Source: Cannabis sativa
Lineage: Eukaryota; Streptophyta; Magnoliopsida; Rosales; Cannabaceae
Direction: 5' to 3'
NCBI RefSeq assembly: GCF_029168945.1
Contig: NC_083602.1
Span: forward strand, 11,715,850 to 11,779,849
Length of the DNA: 64,000 bases
The notes beneath the pieces are model-generated. The model did no database searches and was not told where the DNA came from. It saw only the letters and a list, made by a program, of their open reading frames with translations. Of the stretch, positions 10,441 to 23,140 are shown one piece after another. Numbering within the stretch: position 1 is the stretch's first letter; each line of letters opens with the position of its first letter. A program made the position numbers and the translations under genes.

Positions 10441-13400
10441 AGCGTCTCGAGGTTATATTAAAAACATTTAACTTTTGTAAGACCAACAATGGAGATCGAA
10501 TATCTTAATAATAATCAAGCTCATTATTTAAAGTGAGTTGTATTTTCTTTGATTCTCTTTATTTAATCTATTTATTTTAAATATATATTTATTTAAAATT
10601 TCCAATTTAGAATGAAAAATTCTAAATATAAATTTTAATTTAATATTTATAAATTTTACTTACATGGATATGAAAATAACATGAATTTCTTCCATCTTAG
10701 TAATAATTTCCAATAAATATTTAGAAAAATATTCAATTTAAGTTGTTAAAAAATTAATATAAATTAATTTACAACTCAAATTTAATTTTCTATAAATATA
10801 TATTGCATTTCGAAAAATTAAAGTATTTAAGAATACAATTTTCGAAAATGCATGTTAAAATAAAAAATTAATCCTGGAAAAATTATTCTAATTTAATGTT
10901 GGCCCAAAATTAATTAATAAAATTAATTTACAACAAAAAAATATAATCTTCCTATTTAATTAAAGATATAAGAAAAATTTCAAATATTTAAGTATGATGA
11001 TGAAAAATAACTTAAATATTAATTTTCTATTTAATTAAATACACTAGAAAAATACTTCAAGCAAAAATATCATCTATCTAGATTTTTCTTTGACTAATTA
11101 ATTCAATTTCTAATAATATACTTTAATTCAATTTATTTTAATTAATCATTAAATGAAAAAATTATTGATTTAAGTTGGTCCAAAATTAAAATAAATAATT
11201 TACAACTTTAATCTATTTTTCAAATAAAATTCGAAATTCCAGCATTTAAGAAATGCAATTTCGAAATTTGATTAATAAAATAAAGAAAAAAATATATTTT
11301 GAAAATTATTTAAATTTAGTTGAAAAAATAAATTTCAACTAAAAATAATTTTCTATTTAATTAAGTGTCATGAAAAAGAAATATTTAAGTATCATGATGA
11401 AAATCAACTTAGATATTTAATTTTTCAAATTAATTAAATGTATTAAATTCAAGAAATAAATAATTAAGTGTAGAGAAGGCTTAATTATTAATCTCTAGTT
11501 TAATACTAGGAAAAAATATACTTAAAATAAATTGTACCAAAATTAATTATTTAAATAATTAATTTCACAATTTATAATATTTTCCTATTTAATATTAGAA
11601 ATAATAAGTAGTCTAGAAATAACTATCTAGAAAATATCTTATTTGACTAAGTATCTTTTCTACAAAAATTTGAAAAATATCTAATTTAAGTTGTATTAGA
11701 AAAATCTAGAACTTAAATATTTTCAAATTTAAATTTAATTAAATATCAAAAATTAAGTTGTAACCACTTAATTTGAAAATATTCCATTTTAAATTAATAT
11801 TCGAAAAGATATTAACTTAAAAAAATATCTAAAATATTCCATTTTAAGTTAATATTCGAAAAGATATTAACTTAAAAAATATCTAAAGAATCTTAATAAC
11901 CAATGCCTAAAATTCCTCAACTTAATTTTGAAATTTGAAATTCAAAAGATATTCAGATTTAAGTTGGTTAGTTGAAGATAACTAAATATCAACTTAAATA
12001 GGAATATTTAATGAAAAACTTAAATTAAGCTCCAGAAAGAATCTAGATGGTTATAATTCTATATTTAATTAAATACAAGAAAATACATATAGTTTAGCTT
12101 AGAATAAAAAATTCTTTAAACTATAATTTTCTTAAATTAATTTCAAAATAAATAAAATTAATTATGTTGCTAATCAATTTTATTAGGTTAAATTAGTGTA
12201 ATTAACCTAGTACAGTTGTTCAAATCAGGCAAATGGGCCTTCACAATTGGGGTGGTTCATGTGAGGGGGTGCTGGGTTCAGTATGTCGTACCCACTTTTA
12301 TGGCTCCCAACTCTCACACAAGGCCCAAAAGAGAGGAATTTAACCTTAATAAGAACAACTGTTATTAATTGAATAAGCCCAATAACTAAATGGGCCTAAA
12401 TAAATTCTATCAAGAACTATGATAATTTATTTTAGCAACAACAACCTATATGTATCTATAATCAAATTAAACACATAGGCTCACACAGACACACTTTGGA
12501 TGGGTCCTATCATGTTGCTAGGTCATACACAGATGAAAGAAGATTGTAAATATACCTGTTACAAATTATTAACTTGACCAAGGAGCCATCAGATCATTAG
12601 ATCTGGCAAAAAGTAACCATGGCTATTTGCAATCAAGTAATAATAGGTTTTGAAAACTTACAAACAAGCTAAAACACATACTCCTGCAACAAGGTTAGCT
12701 GGATAGTTGGATGTAGGATTTATTTAATTTTAAATTAAATAATTAATTTCGAAATAATTAATTAATTAAAAAATAATTTTTCAAAAATTTTAAAAAAAAA
12801 TTTGAATCATTCAAAATTTTAAAAAAAAATTAAATTTAAAATTAAACCTACAATTTTGAAAAATTAGGTTTCAACCAACCTAAATATCATTTCAAAATTT
12901 GCTAACTACTTTTAAAATTTAAATGTTATTTTATAAATAAAAATTAAATAAAAATTAGAAAAGATAAGTTAAATGTCTTTTTCAGATTTTAAATTTAATT
13001 TAAATAAATAAAATAACAAAATTTAAAACTTAGCAAAATATCTTACATCTATTTAAAATTACATGATTATAATTATCTTATTTTAAATTTAAATAAGGTC
13101 AAAATATCTAAAAAAAGATTTAATTTAAAAAATATATATAAAATCTGACCTTAAATTTAAAATTAAGATAAGATATAATCAAATTTAAAAATAAGATAGA
13201 TTTTTAAGCAAGAAGATAGATACTAATTCTATTCAAATTCAAATTACACTAATATCTTGAATTAAATTTAAAAAATATTAAATTAATTCAAAATGATAAT
13301 TAGAATTGAATTAGGAATAGTAATAGTATAAATACAAAACTATAGCAAAAATCGGAAGTTAATTCCATGAAAAAGCATGAATAATCAAAGAAAAACGGAA

Positions 13401-13713
13401 AAAAAATTGTGAACTGTACGGACAGTTTTCGCGATCGCAGGAAAATTTCAGCACGGCTCCGATTTTTCGAAATCTTCAAAAATTCATAACTAATTCAAAT
13501 AAAATCGAAATTGAGTTCTGTAAAAGGCTAACTTGCTTAATTTTTTCCATACTATCCAATAAAAATAATGCCAGAAACAGAATCGCAATTATTTTTCATG
13601 AAAATTTACAAACATCAATCAATCATCAAATAACACTCAATACAACATGATACCATCCAAAAATATACAAACAATCGTTTTAAAGTCCAAATTTCTTGCA
13701 AGTAAATCAATTA

Positions 13714-13730
13714 CCATGGCTCTGAGGCCA
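13714..13730 (-). other. Primer-binding site of element L1
   Basis: The minus strand reads TGGCCTCAGAGCCATGG two bases inside the 5' LTR. It is a variant of the common initiator tRNA-Met site TGGTATCAGAGCC with two changes near its start. L2 has the same form and L4 has TGGCACCAGAGCC. Confidence 0.8.
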
Positions 13731-13732
13731 GT

Positions 13733-15626
13733 TGTTGGAATTTATTTTACCAGGATCTTAGATCTACTCACAAGTATGTTTATTAACACCCTAAATATGA
13801 ACTTTCTAAAACGATGAAATAAACACATATAAAGTTTAAGAAACCTTACATTGCGTGCAGCGGAATAATATGACTCCTTCCGTTCAGATATCTAGCCCTT
13901 GATTCCTTTCTGTAGCAGAGCATTATCAATATCTGAACCTGGATCTCTTTCTCTGAATCTTTGACGCTGAAACTCCTTCTTGCTGAATGTCTTTCTTCAC
14001 GATCTTCCTCACTATGATTGAGGTATCACTTGCTGTGTGTGGGCACTACTCTCACACTAAGATTTTCGAAATTGAAGAGGGAAGGAGAAAGAGAAGAGTC
14101 AGCCAAAGATAGGGAGAGAGAAGGCTCAGTTTTTTCTGAATCAGAAGTGTCAGAAGAAAAGTGTAATTTTCCTGAAGCCTTCACTATCTATTTGTAGCAT
14201 TCCACTAGGGTTAGGTTTGAATTATTTGGCATTAAAATAATGAAAATATCAGTTTAAATTTCCTACAAAAGTGGCAGGCCCTATACTAGTGGATTTGGGC
14301 CTCACTTTTTGCAATTTTGCAGTTTTACCTTTTCTGCATCTGATTTTCTCAAAAACGCTAATTTTCAAATTCAACCATTTAAATGTCAATTCTAACTATT
14401 TAATAACTATAAATAATTATTAAATAATATTTTCATTTATCATATTTATTAATTGAACCATACAAAGTATCATAATGAACAAATATGCCCCTATAAACTC
14501 TTTCTTTACAATTTCGCCCTTACTTAGTGAAAATTTCACAAATAGACATAGTCTAATTTGAGAATTATAATTGATTAATCAAAACCAATTACATGAGTCT
14601 TACAAGCAATATTATCTCAACTAGTGGGGGGACCATGGGTCTATATAACCGAGCTTCCAATAAGTAGATCAAGAATTTAGCACTAAAATTCACTAACTTA
14701 TTAATTCTTCGTTGAATCCACGCATAGAACTTAGAATTGCACTCTCAGTATATAGAATGCTCTATATGTTCCACCATATAGACACATCATTAGTTATCCA
14801 TTGTTATAATCCTAATGTGATCAATGATCCTCTATATGAATGATCTACACTGTAAAGGGATTAAATTACCGTTACACCCTACAATGTATTTTATCCTTAA
14901 AACACTTGACCCCGTATAAATGATATTTCAGCTTATGTGAAATGAGTACTCCACCATTTATGTTCGTTTGGTCAAGCTCGAAGGAGATCATCCTTTGCTT
15001 ACTATTCGCCAGATAGAAGCTATAGATTCCATGTTTATGCTAGCGCTCCCACTCAATTGCACTACCGTGTTCCCAAAATGTACGTATCACCCTGACCTAA
15101 AAGTAGGCTTAACTAACAAATCAAAGAACACGAATAGCCTTTCAAGATTGAGCCTAATCATATCAGGATTAAGATCATTTGATCTAGGATCAACTAGGCG
15201 ATATTGACTTGAATAGATATTACGGTAAGTTTAATAAATCTAAGTCAAAGTTCAATATCGGTCCCTTCTGATACATACTCCATGCATCCAACCTGAGCTT
15301 TACTTTAACCAATGCTCTGGAAAGAACATAGCATTTCTCCAAATGCAAGTAAACTCTGTTGTAGATTATCATATCAGTAAAACCCTATGTCTGATAAATC
15401 TAGGAAACTTTATTCACATAGTCATGTTTACTTTCCAATGTGTTGACAGCACAATAAACAGGATCAAGTATGTGAAAAGGGTTTCAGATGAATTTATACA
15501 TTATGTACATATAATCATGAAATAAATCATGTGAACCATGCAACATTAAATGTTATTTCTGATCTATATTAATAAGTAAATCTGATTATATTGAAATGAG
15601 TTTTATTTAGGGCATAAAACCCAACA
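13733..15626 (-). repeat. 5' LTR of element L1
   Basis: It is 1,894 bp, the same length as its partner at 5414-7307. The minus-strand TATA candidate at 14188-14197 reads CTACAAATAG instead of CTATAAATAG, a change at 14194. Because this is the upstream LTR that would drive full-length transcription, promoter strength may be reduced. Confidence 0.93.
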
Positions 15627-15631
15627 GCACA

Positions 15632-16339
15632 CACATCAGAAAAATGTCTCAATATCACACCAAAACACATTTCAAATGTTCAATTGTAGTCTCTTAGTAT
15701 GATTGTTTAATCTCAAGCTGCTCTTTACCTTAGGCCCACCTGCGTACAAAGTAAGGATGAACATGAACTATCCTTATTTTCATTAACACCATGACCCTAC
15801 AGCTTGTAACTTATATTGATTTGGTACATAACATAGAACAAAAATATCCAAAGGGATAAGTGCTATCTACAGTACCAAAGTAGACAAGGCCATTAGTATT
15901 AAAAATAACTTTTCTAACGTTTTCCAGATATAACTGTAAAATATCTACCTACTACTTAAATAATTGGAATTTCAATTATAATCTTACAACTTCAATCTAA
16001 TGCTGGAAAGATAACTTTTGTCCCTTACAATCTTCGCATAAAATCCTTCCCAGTCTGTAAAAAAAAAATGCAAAATGTCATGGAAAAACATAGCTCTGAA
16101 ACAGAGCAATAAAAAGAAGACTAAAAAGATGTATATTAATTTTTAATTGCAAAAGTTAGTCACATGCATTTGAAGCAATTAAGATTACCCATGAGAGAGA
16201 GAGAGAGAGAGAGAGTACACAATTAACTAATCAATGTTTTTTTTTTCCTTTATCATTAAGGGTCAAAATATGTCCTGCAAAAAGCTTCTTATGTTAAGAT
16301 TTATAAATCACATACACAACTGGTTTTGCTAGGATCTAA
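15632..16339. other. Intergenic stretch, nothing recognised
   Basis: I see no coding similarity here. It contains an (AG)n run at 16193-16215. It may be the continuation of the sequence into which L1 inserted, but I could not match it to the Ty3-gypsy LTR at 3147-5413. Confidence 0.6.
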
Positions 16340-16533
16340 AGAGAACATGCTACTCCTATCTACATGGTCCTTAGCTGGCTCCTAACCGAGACAGTGTAGT
16401 GCTAATCCCAGAAGCCAAGTATGCAGAACAGATTGCTGAATTTGCTGGTGCACTTGGATGGAAGTTGACTGATGAAGTAATAAGTGAGTTGAGGTCTTTA
16501 TCTTTAGAAATCCAACCTGTTATTAGTCCCTAG
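16340..16533 (+). pseudogene. C-terminal exon remnant of a plant plastid-type aldo/keto reductase
   Basis: The frame from 16340 gives a stretch ending [11 protein letters not shown] second frame from 16384 gives [20 protein letters not shown] followed by [20 protein letters not shown] and a stop at 16531-16533. Together these match the C-terminus of plant chloroplast aldo/keto reductases of the At1g06690 type, where the order is ALNWL, a VVPIPGAK-like motif, EFAGALGW, an LT-x-E segment, ELRSLA and a PVIGFPVE-like end. The PVIG segment is altered and the reading frame shifts by one base near 16390. No other exons lie nearby, so this is a dead fragment. It sits between an LTR element and a CACTA terminus, so capture or duplication by a transposon is possible. 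Confidence 0.65.
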
Positions 16534-17859
16534 TTGAGAAACTATAGATATTCCTATAAAATAATTTACCACCACACACATTCTTCTCCATACATGATTT
16601 AAAACATCAGTACAGAATGAAGGAGCTACTCTTATATAAAAAAAATATATTTATGTAATTTTCTTCTCAAAAAACTTGAAAGAACTCACTGGAGCTGTCC
16701 AGAGTTGTCGGAGGCGGAGAATGATGAATGGTGCCAAATTTGGGGATGAGCATCAAAAATCTCAAAAAACTTTTGGAGTTTGCCGCGAATAGTGAAAATG
16801 TTAGGATGTGATTTGGGGATGAGGGTTTGAGAGAATAACATGCATATAGGAACTGCAAATATAGCGGGAAAATTTTCGGGTTTGCCGCGAATAGTGAAAC
16901 TTTTAAAAATGAGCATTGAGCAATGTATTGTTTAATATTGTTTAATGTATGATTTTTGGTTATGGAATAATTACCTCACTTACATTATTTATATATTATT
17001 TAATATTTTAATAAAAATACTTTCATAATATATTATCATTGTATTAAAAAGAATATATCAAATAAATACTAATATATCTTTTTCAAAAAAAAAACATAAG
17101 TAAATATTAATATATTACCCACACATATACATAAATATTACGAATAAAAGATTATTTAATGATACACAAAAATGTACCTACTTATTTTGGATTGTCTAGT
17201 TAAAACCTTATTACAAAAATGTATTAATAAAAGAAAAAAAATAGAACCAAATAAAATAAACATACTAATAAATAAGAATTTAATATTAACTTCATTGATA
17301 AACAAGTGTGCATCAATTGGCAGCTATAACCAGTGCCAATTAATCTTCGTTTGTAATTCTATAATTTGAAGGTCGATTAGCTAGTGAATCCTTTTCTTCT
17401 TTGACAATTAAATAAAAAAAGCATAAAAATAGCTAACTAATTATTAGGTAAATTTAAATTTAAGTTTTGAAATAAAAAAAAATCTAAATATATCCTAATT
17501 ATAACCGATTAGCGTGATAAAATATCTATCATAAATATATTAATTCATTTTATCATTTTAAATTTAAATTAATTTTTACAAAAAAAAAAAAAATTCTTAT
17601 ACTTCAATACGATCAGTTCAAAATAGAGTAATTTAATATATATATAAACTTTTTAAATAAAATGATTCAAATAGTAATTTTTTTTTGGGTAATATATATT
17701 ATAAAATTATAAATTTACTATTACATTTGTATTTGTACAAGTGGGTATATGTATCTTTGTACAAATATATATATTCATTTAAAAAAAATTACATGCCACA
17801 AATATTATCTTTTTTAGAGATTAAAATTGTAGTCACATAATATAATATAGTAATTTAAT
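16534..17859. other. AT-rich intergenic stretch with a duplicated 20-mer
   Basis: There is no supported gene. GTTTGCCGCGAATAGTGAAA occurs at 16778-16797 and again at 16880-16899 within a GC-richer patch (about 16690-16910) that is unlike the AT-rich surroundings. The patch may be a fragment of an unrecognised repeat. Confidence 0.5.
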
Positions 17860-18279
17860 CTTATGATTTATCGTGACTAAATAATTAGTTGGTATATATA
17901 AACTATTAATAATTGCAAGTATATAGATTTTTCTATGACTAATATTTTAATAATTGAAAATCATAAACTTTCACCGACTAAATATTTTGTCACAAATTTT
18001 AATTTTTAGTGACTAAATAATTTTAGTCACCAAAACTTAGTGCTCCCGCCACAACTATTATTTTGGCGCCGAAGTTTTAGTGAATAAGTACAAATTTAGT
18101 CACTAAAAATAACAAACAGTGACTAAAAATTAGTGGTTAATTCTTTTGGTTTAAATTAAACAATGTCTCATGACTAAAAATGTCTACGGCTAAATATTAG
18201 TCGTAAAAGCTAACTATTAGTGACTAAATTGATTTAGTCACAAAAACTCTAGTCGCTGAAAGCCTATTTTCTTGTAGTG
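17860..18279. mobile_element. Terminal region of a CACTA-superfamily DNA transposon
   Basis: The right end at 18279 reads TTTTCTTGTAGTG, the complement of CACTACAAGAAAA, the canonical plant CACTA terminus. The preceding roughly 400 bp holds many copies in both orientations of the subterminal motif TTAGTGACTAAAT, TAGTCAC and GACTAAA. These are typical transposase-binding repeats of CACTA elements. I found no matching left terminus in the window, so this is a terminal fragment or its partner end has been lost. It abuts copy L2 exactly at 18280. The left limit given is approximate. Confidence 0.75.
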
Positions 18280-18814
18280 ACACAAGTTCAGAAAATAACA
18301 AGTAATGACATATGTTATAGAAATACTAAATCTAACATAGTTTATTTTCCAAGGTTTCCAACATAATGAAATACAGTGTCCCGGTAGGCGAGAGTCAAAG
18401 ATAACATTAGTTGAATAGAGTTGTCAGCTCATCTAAAATTAAACATTTTAGCGACCTTTTATTCGATCAAAATGAGAATCCAACGTCCCGGTAGGCGAGA
18501 GTCAAGGTTATTCTCATTTTATGAGCTTCCACCATTGTTTCATGTTTTATGAGTTTATCTCTAAGTAGTCACCGTAGGGAAGAGTCTAAATAGAGACAAA
18601 AACTCACAAAACACTTATCAAATGAAATCTTACGGTGTTAAAAGTGTTCAACGAATAACCATCCATAGGGGGACGAAGTCTAGCGTCTCGAGGTTATATT
18701 GAAAAGTTTAACTATTGTAAGACCAACAATGGAGATCGAATATCTTTTGATTAAAAGCTCATTATTTTAAAAAAAATATATATATGTATTTTGTATAATC
18801 ATAATATTCGATAT

Positions 18815-19150
18815 TATAATAATGAAAAATTACAAATTAAAGTTGGTTTAAATAAAAAATCAACTTTAATTAATTTTCAATTATTATTTAATTTGAAAAA
18901 TAAATTCAAATAAATATCGAACAAGTTCCATAATATAATAATGAAAAATTACAAATCAAAGTTGGTTTAAATAAAAAATCAACTCTAATTAATTTTCAAT
19001 TATTAATTAAATTCGAATAATAAATGGAACAAGTTCCATAAAATAATAATGAAAAATTACAAATCAAAGTTGGTTTAAATAAAAAATCAACTTTAATTAA
19101 TTTTCAATTATTATTTAAATTCGAAAAATAAATTCGAATATTTAAATGGA
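18815..19150. repeat. Tandem triplication of a ~105-bp AT-rich unit inside L2
   Basis: Three successive copies contain AATGAAAAATTACAAATCAA, then GTTGGTTTAAATAAAAAATC and TTAATTTTCAATTATTA. The corresponding part of L1 does not show this array, so it is likely a local expansion within L2. Confidence 0.7.
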
Positions 19151-21235
19151 ACAAATTTGAAAATATCTCACTTAAGTTGTTTTAGAAGAATCTAAAAAAT
19201 CATCTTAAATATCTTTCAAATCAAATTTAATTAAATTTAAAATTAAGTTGTAACCACTTAATTTGAAGATATTCCATTTTAAGTTAATATTCGAAAAGAT
19301 ATTAACCTAAAAAATATCTAGAATATTCCATTTTAAGTTAATATTCGAAAAGATATTAACTTAAAAAATATCTAAAGAATCTTAATAACCAATACCTATA
19401 ATTCCTCAACTTAATTTTTTTTTTATTAAATTTTAAATTCAAAAGATATTCAGATTTAAGTTGGTTAGTTGTAGATAACTAAATATCTACTTAAATAGGA
19501 ATATTTAATGAAAAATTTAAATTAAGCTTCAGAATGAATCTAGATGGTTATAATTCTATATTTAATTAAATACAAGAAAATACATATAGTTTAGCTTAGA
19601 ATATAAAATTCTTTAAACTATGATTTTTTAAATTAATTTCAAAATAAATGAAATTAATTATGTTGCTAATCAATTTTAATTAGGTTAAACTAGTGTAATT
19701 AACCTAGTACAGTCATTCAAATCAGGCAAATGGGCCTTCACAATTGGGGTGGTTCATGTGACGGGGTGCTGTGTTCAGTATGTCGTACCCACTACTATGG
19801 CTCCCAACTCTCAAACAAGGCCCAAAAGGGAGGAATTTAACCTTAATAAGAACAACTGTTATTAATTGAATAGGCCCAAAAACTAAATGGGCCTAAATAA
19901 ATTCTATCAAGAACTATGATAACTTATTTTAGCAACAACAACCTATATGCATCTATAATAAAATTAAACACATAGGCTCACACAGACACACATTGGATGG
20001 GTCCTATCATGTTGCTAGGTCATACACAGATGAAAGAAGTTTGTAAATATGCCTGTTACAAATTATTATCTTGACCAAGGGAGCCATCAGATCATTAGAT
20101 CTGGCAAAAAGTAACCATGGCTATTTGCAATCAAGTAATAATAGGTTTTGAAAACTTACACACAAGCTAAAACACATACTCCTGCAACAAGGTTAGTTGG
20201 ATAGTTGGATGTAGGATTTATTTAATTTTAAATTAAATAATTAATTTCGAAAATAATTAATTAAATAAATAAATAAAAAATTCGAAAAGTTTTAAAAAAA
20301 ATTTAAAAAATAAAAATTTCGAAATTTAATTAAATATTTAAATTTAAAATTAAACCTACAATTTTGAAAAATTAGGTTTCAACCAACCTAAATATCATTT
20401 CAAAAAATTTGCTAACTACTTTTAAAATTTAAATGTTATTTTATAAATAAAAATTAAATAAAAAATTAGAAAAGATAAATGAATATCTTTTCCAAATTTT
20501 AAATGTAATTTAAATAAAGAAAATAACAAAATTTAAAAATTAGCAAAATATCTTATATCATTTAAAAATTACATGATTATAGTTATCTTATTTTAAATTT
20601 AAATAAGGTCAAATTATTAAAAAAAATAATTTAAAATATTTTAAATCCGACCTTAAATTTAAAAATAAGATAAGATATAATCAAATTTTAAAATAAGATA
20701 GATTATTAAGCAAAAAGATAGATACTAACTATTTTCAAATTCTAATTACACTAATATCTTGAATTAAATTTAAAAAATATTAAATTAATTCAAAATGATA
20801 ATTAGAATTGAATTAAGAATAGTAATAGTATAAATATAGAACTACACAAAAAATCGGAAGTTAATTCCATGAAAAAGCATGAAAAAACGAAGAAAAACAA
20901 AAAAATTGTGAGCTGTACGGACAGTTTTCGCGATCGCAGGAAAATTTCAGCACAGCTCCCATTTTTTCGAATCTTTAAAAAATCATAACTAATTCAAATT
21001 AAATCAAAATTGAGTTCTGTAAAAAAAGTAACTTGCTAATTAATTTTTTCCATACTATCCAATAAAATTAATTCCAGGAACAGAATCGCAATTATTTTTC
21101 ACGAAAATTCACAAACATCAATCAATCATCAAATAACACTCAATACAACATGATACCATCCAAAAACAAACAAACAATCGTTTTAAAGTCCAAATTTCTT
21201 GCAAGTAAATCAATTACCATGGCTCTGAGGCCAGT

Positions 21236-23140
21236 TGTTGGAATTATTTTACCAGGATCTTAGATCTACTCACAAGTATGTTTATTAACATCCTAAATAA
21301 GAACTTTCTAAAACGATAAACTAAACACATATAAAGTATTAGAAACCTTACATTGGGTGCAACAAAATTAAATGACTCCTTCCGTTCAGATCTCTAACCC
21401 TTGTATCCTTTCTGTAGCAGAGTATTATCAAGATCTGAACGTGGATCTCTTTCTCTGAATCCTTGATGCTAAATCTCCTTTGCTGATGATCTTTCTTCAC
21501 GATCTTTCTCACTATGATTGAGGTATTGCTTGTTGTGTGTGGGCACTACTCTAATCACTAAGGTAAGTTCGAAAATCAAAGGAAGAAGAGAGAGAGTGAG
21601 TGGCGGCTAGGGAAGAGAGAGAGGAGGCTCAGGTTTTTCTGATTCAGAAAGTGTCAGAAGAAAAGTGTAATTTTCCTGAAGCCTTCACTATCTATTTATA
21701 GCATTCCACTAGGGTTAGGTTTGAATTATTTGGCATTAAAATAATGAAAATATCAACTTAAAAAGCCTACAAAGGTGGCCGGCCATGGCTTAGTGGATAG
21801 GGCCTTGCTTTTTGCAATTTTGCAATTTTAACACCTTTTGTATCTGATTTTCTCAAAAATGCCAATTTCCTAATTTAACCATTTAAATGCCAATTCTAAC
21901 TATTTAATAACTATAAATAATTATTAAATAATATTGTCATTTATCATATTTATTAATTGAACCATACAAAGTATCATAATTAACAAATATGCCCCTATTA
22001 ACTCTTTCTTTACAATTTCGCCCTTACTTAGTGAAAATTTCACAAATAGACATAGTCTAATTTGTGAATTATAATTGATTAATCAAAACCAATTACATGA
22101 GTCTTACAAACAATATTATCTCAACTAGTGCGGGGATCATGGGTCTATATAACCGAGCTTCAAATAAGTAGATCAAGAATTTAGCACTAAAATTCACTAA
22201 CTTATTAAATCTTCGTTGAATCCACGCATAGAACTTAGAATTGCACTCTCAGTATATAGAATGTTCTATATGTTCCACCATATAGACACATCATTTGTTA
22301 TCCATTGTTATAATCCTAATTTGATCAATGATCCTCTATATGAATGATCTACACTGTAAAGGGATTAGATTACCGTAACACCCTACTATGTATTTTATCC
22401 TTAAAACACTTGACCCCGTATAAATGATATTTCAGCTTATGTGAAATGAGATCTCCACCATTTATTTTCGTTTGGTCAAGCTCGAAGGAGATCATCCTTT
22501 GCTTACTATTCGCCAGATAGAAGCTATACTTTCCATGTTTATGCTAGCGCTCCCACTCAATTGCACTACCGTGTTCCCAAAATGTACGTATCACCCTGAC
22601 CTAAAAGTAGGCTTAACTAACAAATCAAAGAACACGAATAGCCTTTCAAGATTGAGCCTAATCATAACAGGATTAAGATCATTTGATCTAGGATCAACTT
22701 GGCGATATTGACTTGAATAGATTTTACGGTAAGTTTAATTAAATCTAAGTCAAAGTTTAATATCGGTCCCTTCCGATGCATACTCCATGCATCCAACCTG
22801 AGCTTTACTTTAACCAATGTTCTGGAAAGAACATAGTACTTCTCCAAATACAAGTAAACTCTTGTTGTAGATTATCATATCAGTAAAACCCTGTGTCTGA
22901 TAAATTTAGGAAACTTTATTCACATAGTCATGTTTACTTTCCAATGTGATGACAGCACAATAAACATGATCAAGTATGTGAAAAGGGTTTAAGATGAATT
23001 TATAAATCAAATAGACAAGCAATTGATAAAGTGAACCAAAACATACACAAATGAATGAAAAATACTTCTGTTTCTTTATTGATGTTGAATAAAATAGATT
23101 ACATTGAAATGGAGTTTTATTTAGGGCATAAAACCTAACA
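21236..23140 (-). repeat. LTR of element L2
   Basis: It is 1,905 bp with TG and CA termini and is the 5' LTR in the minus orientation, next to the primer-binding site TGGCCTCAGAGCC. The outer flank is CGAAT; the matching target duplication cannot be tested because the other end is lost. Confidence 0.88.

Larger units (their letters stand above)
5414..15626 (-). mobile_element. Complete non-autonomous LTR element L1 (decayed Ty1-copia interior)
   Basis: Two direct LTRs of exactly 1,894 bp (5414-7307 and 13733-15626) start TG and end CA and flank a 6.4-kb interior. GCACA occurs at 5409-5413 and at 15627-15631, a perfect 5-bp target duplication. The primer-binding site is at 13714-13730 and the polypurine tract at 7308-7320, so the element reads on the minus strand. 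I counted about 20 substitutions between the LTRs (roughly 1 percent), so insertion is recent. The interior has no long ORF. Its 3' half carries frameshifted copia pol remnants, including LKILRTDRGGE of the integrase core (8941-8973), an RT/RNase H boundary with a stop (7925-7927) and an inter-domain ORF at 8259-8561. The 5' half (about 10000-13700) is extremely AT-rich and non-coding. Confidence 0.93.
18280..23140 (-). mobile_element. Truncated family-L element L2 (5' LTR plus 5' half of interior)
   Basis: From 18280 (ACACAAGTTCAG, matching L1 near 10027) the sequence follows the L1 interior through the primer-binding site near 21217-21233 to an LTR at 21236-23140 (1,905 bp, starting TG and ending CCTAACA). 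The 3' half of the interior and the 3' LTR are missing; the break is exactly at the CACTA end. The minus-strand TATA candidate is intact at 21692-21701. The LTR shares subfamily variants with L3 that L1 lacks, such as ATCCTAAATAAGAAC near its start and AATCACTAAGG. The right flank continues directly into an open LINE ORF1 frame, so L2 appears to have inserted into the LINE. Confidence 0.88.

Noticed and set aside
14968..15207. A 70-79-residue ORF recurring in family-L LTRs (6676-6888, 14968-15207, 22472-22711, 49536-49775, 52864-53079)
   Set aside because: It lies antisense to the element, the L4 copy is frameshifted at its C-terminus, and conservation is explained by the shared young LTR sequence.
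5414..15626. Regularly repeated motifs considered as a CRISPR array or satellite
   Set aside because: Spacing and sequence vary, copies lie inside a plant LTR element, and nothing resembles spacers or cas genes.
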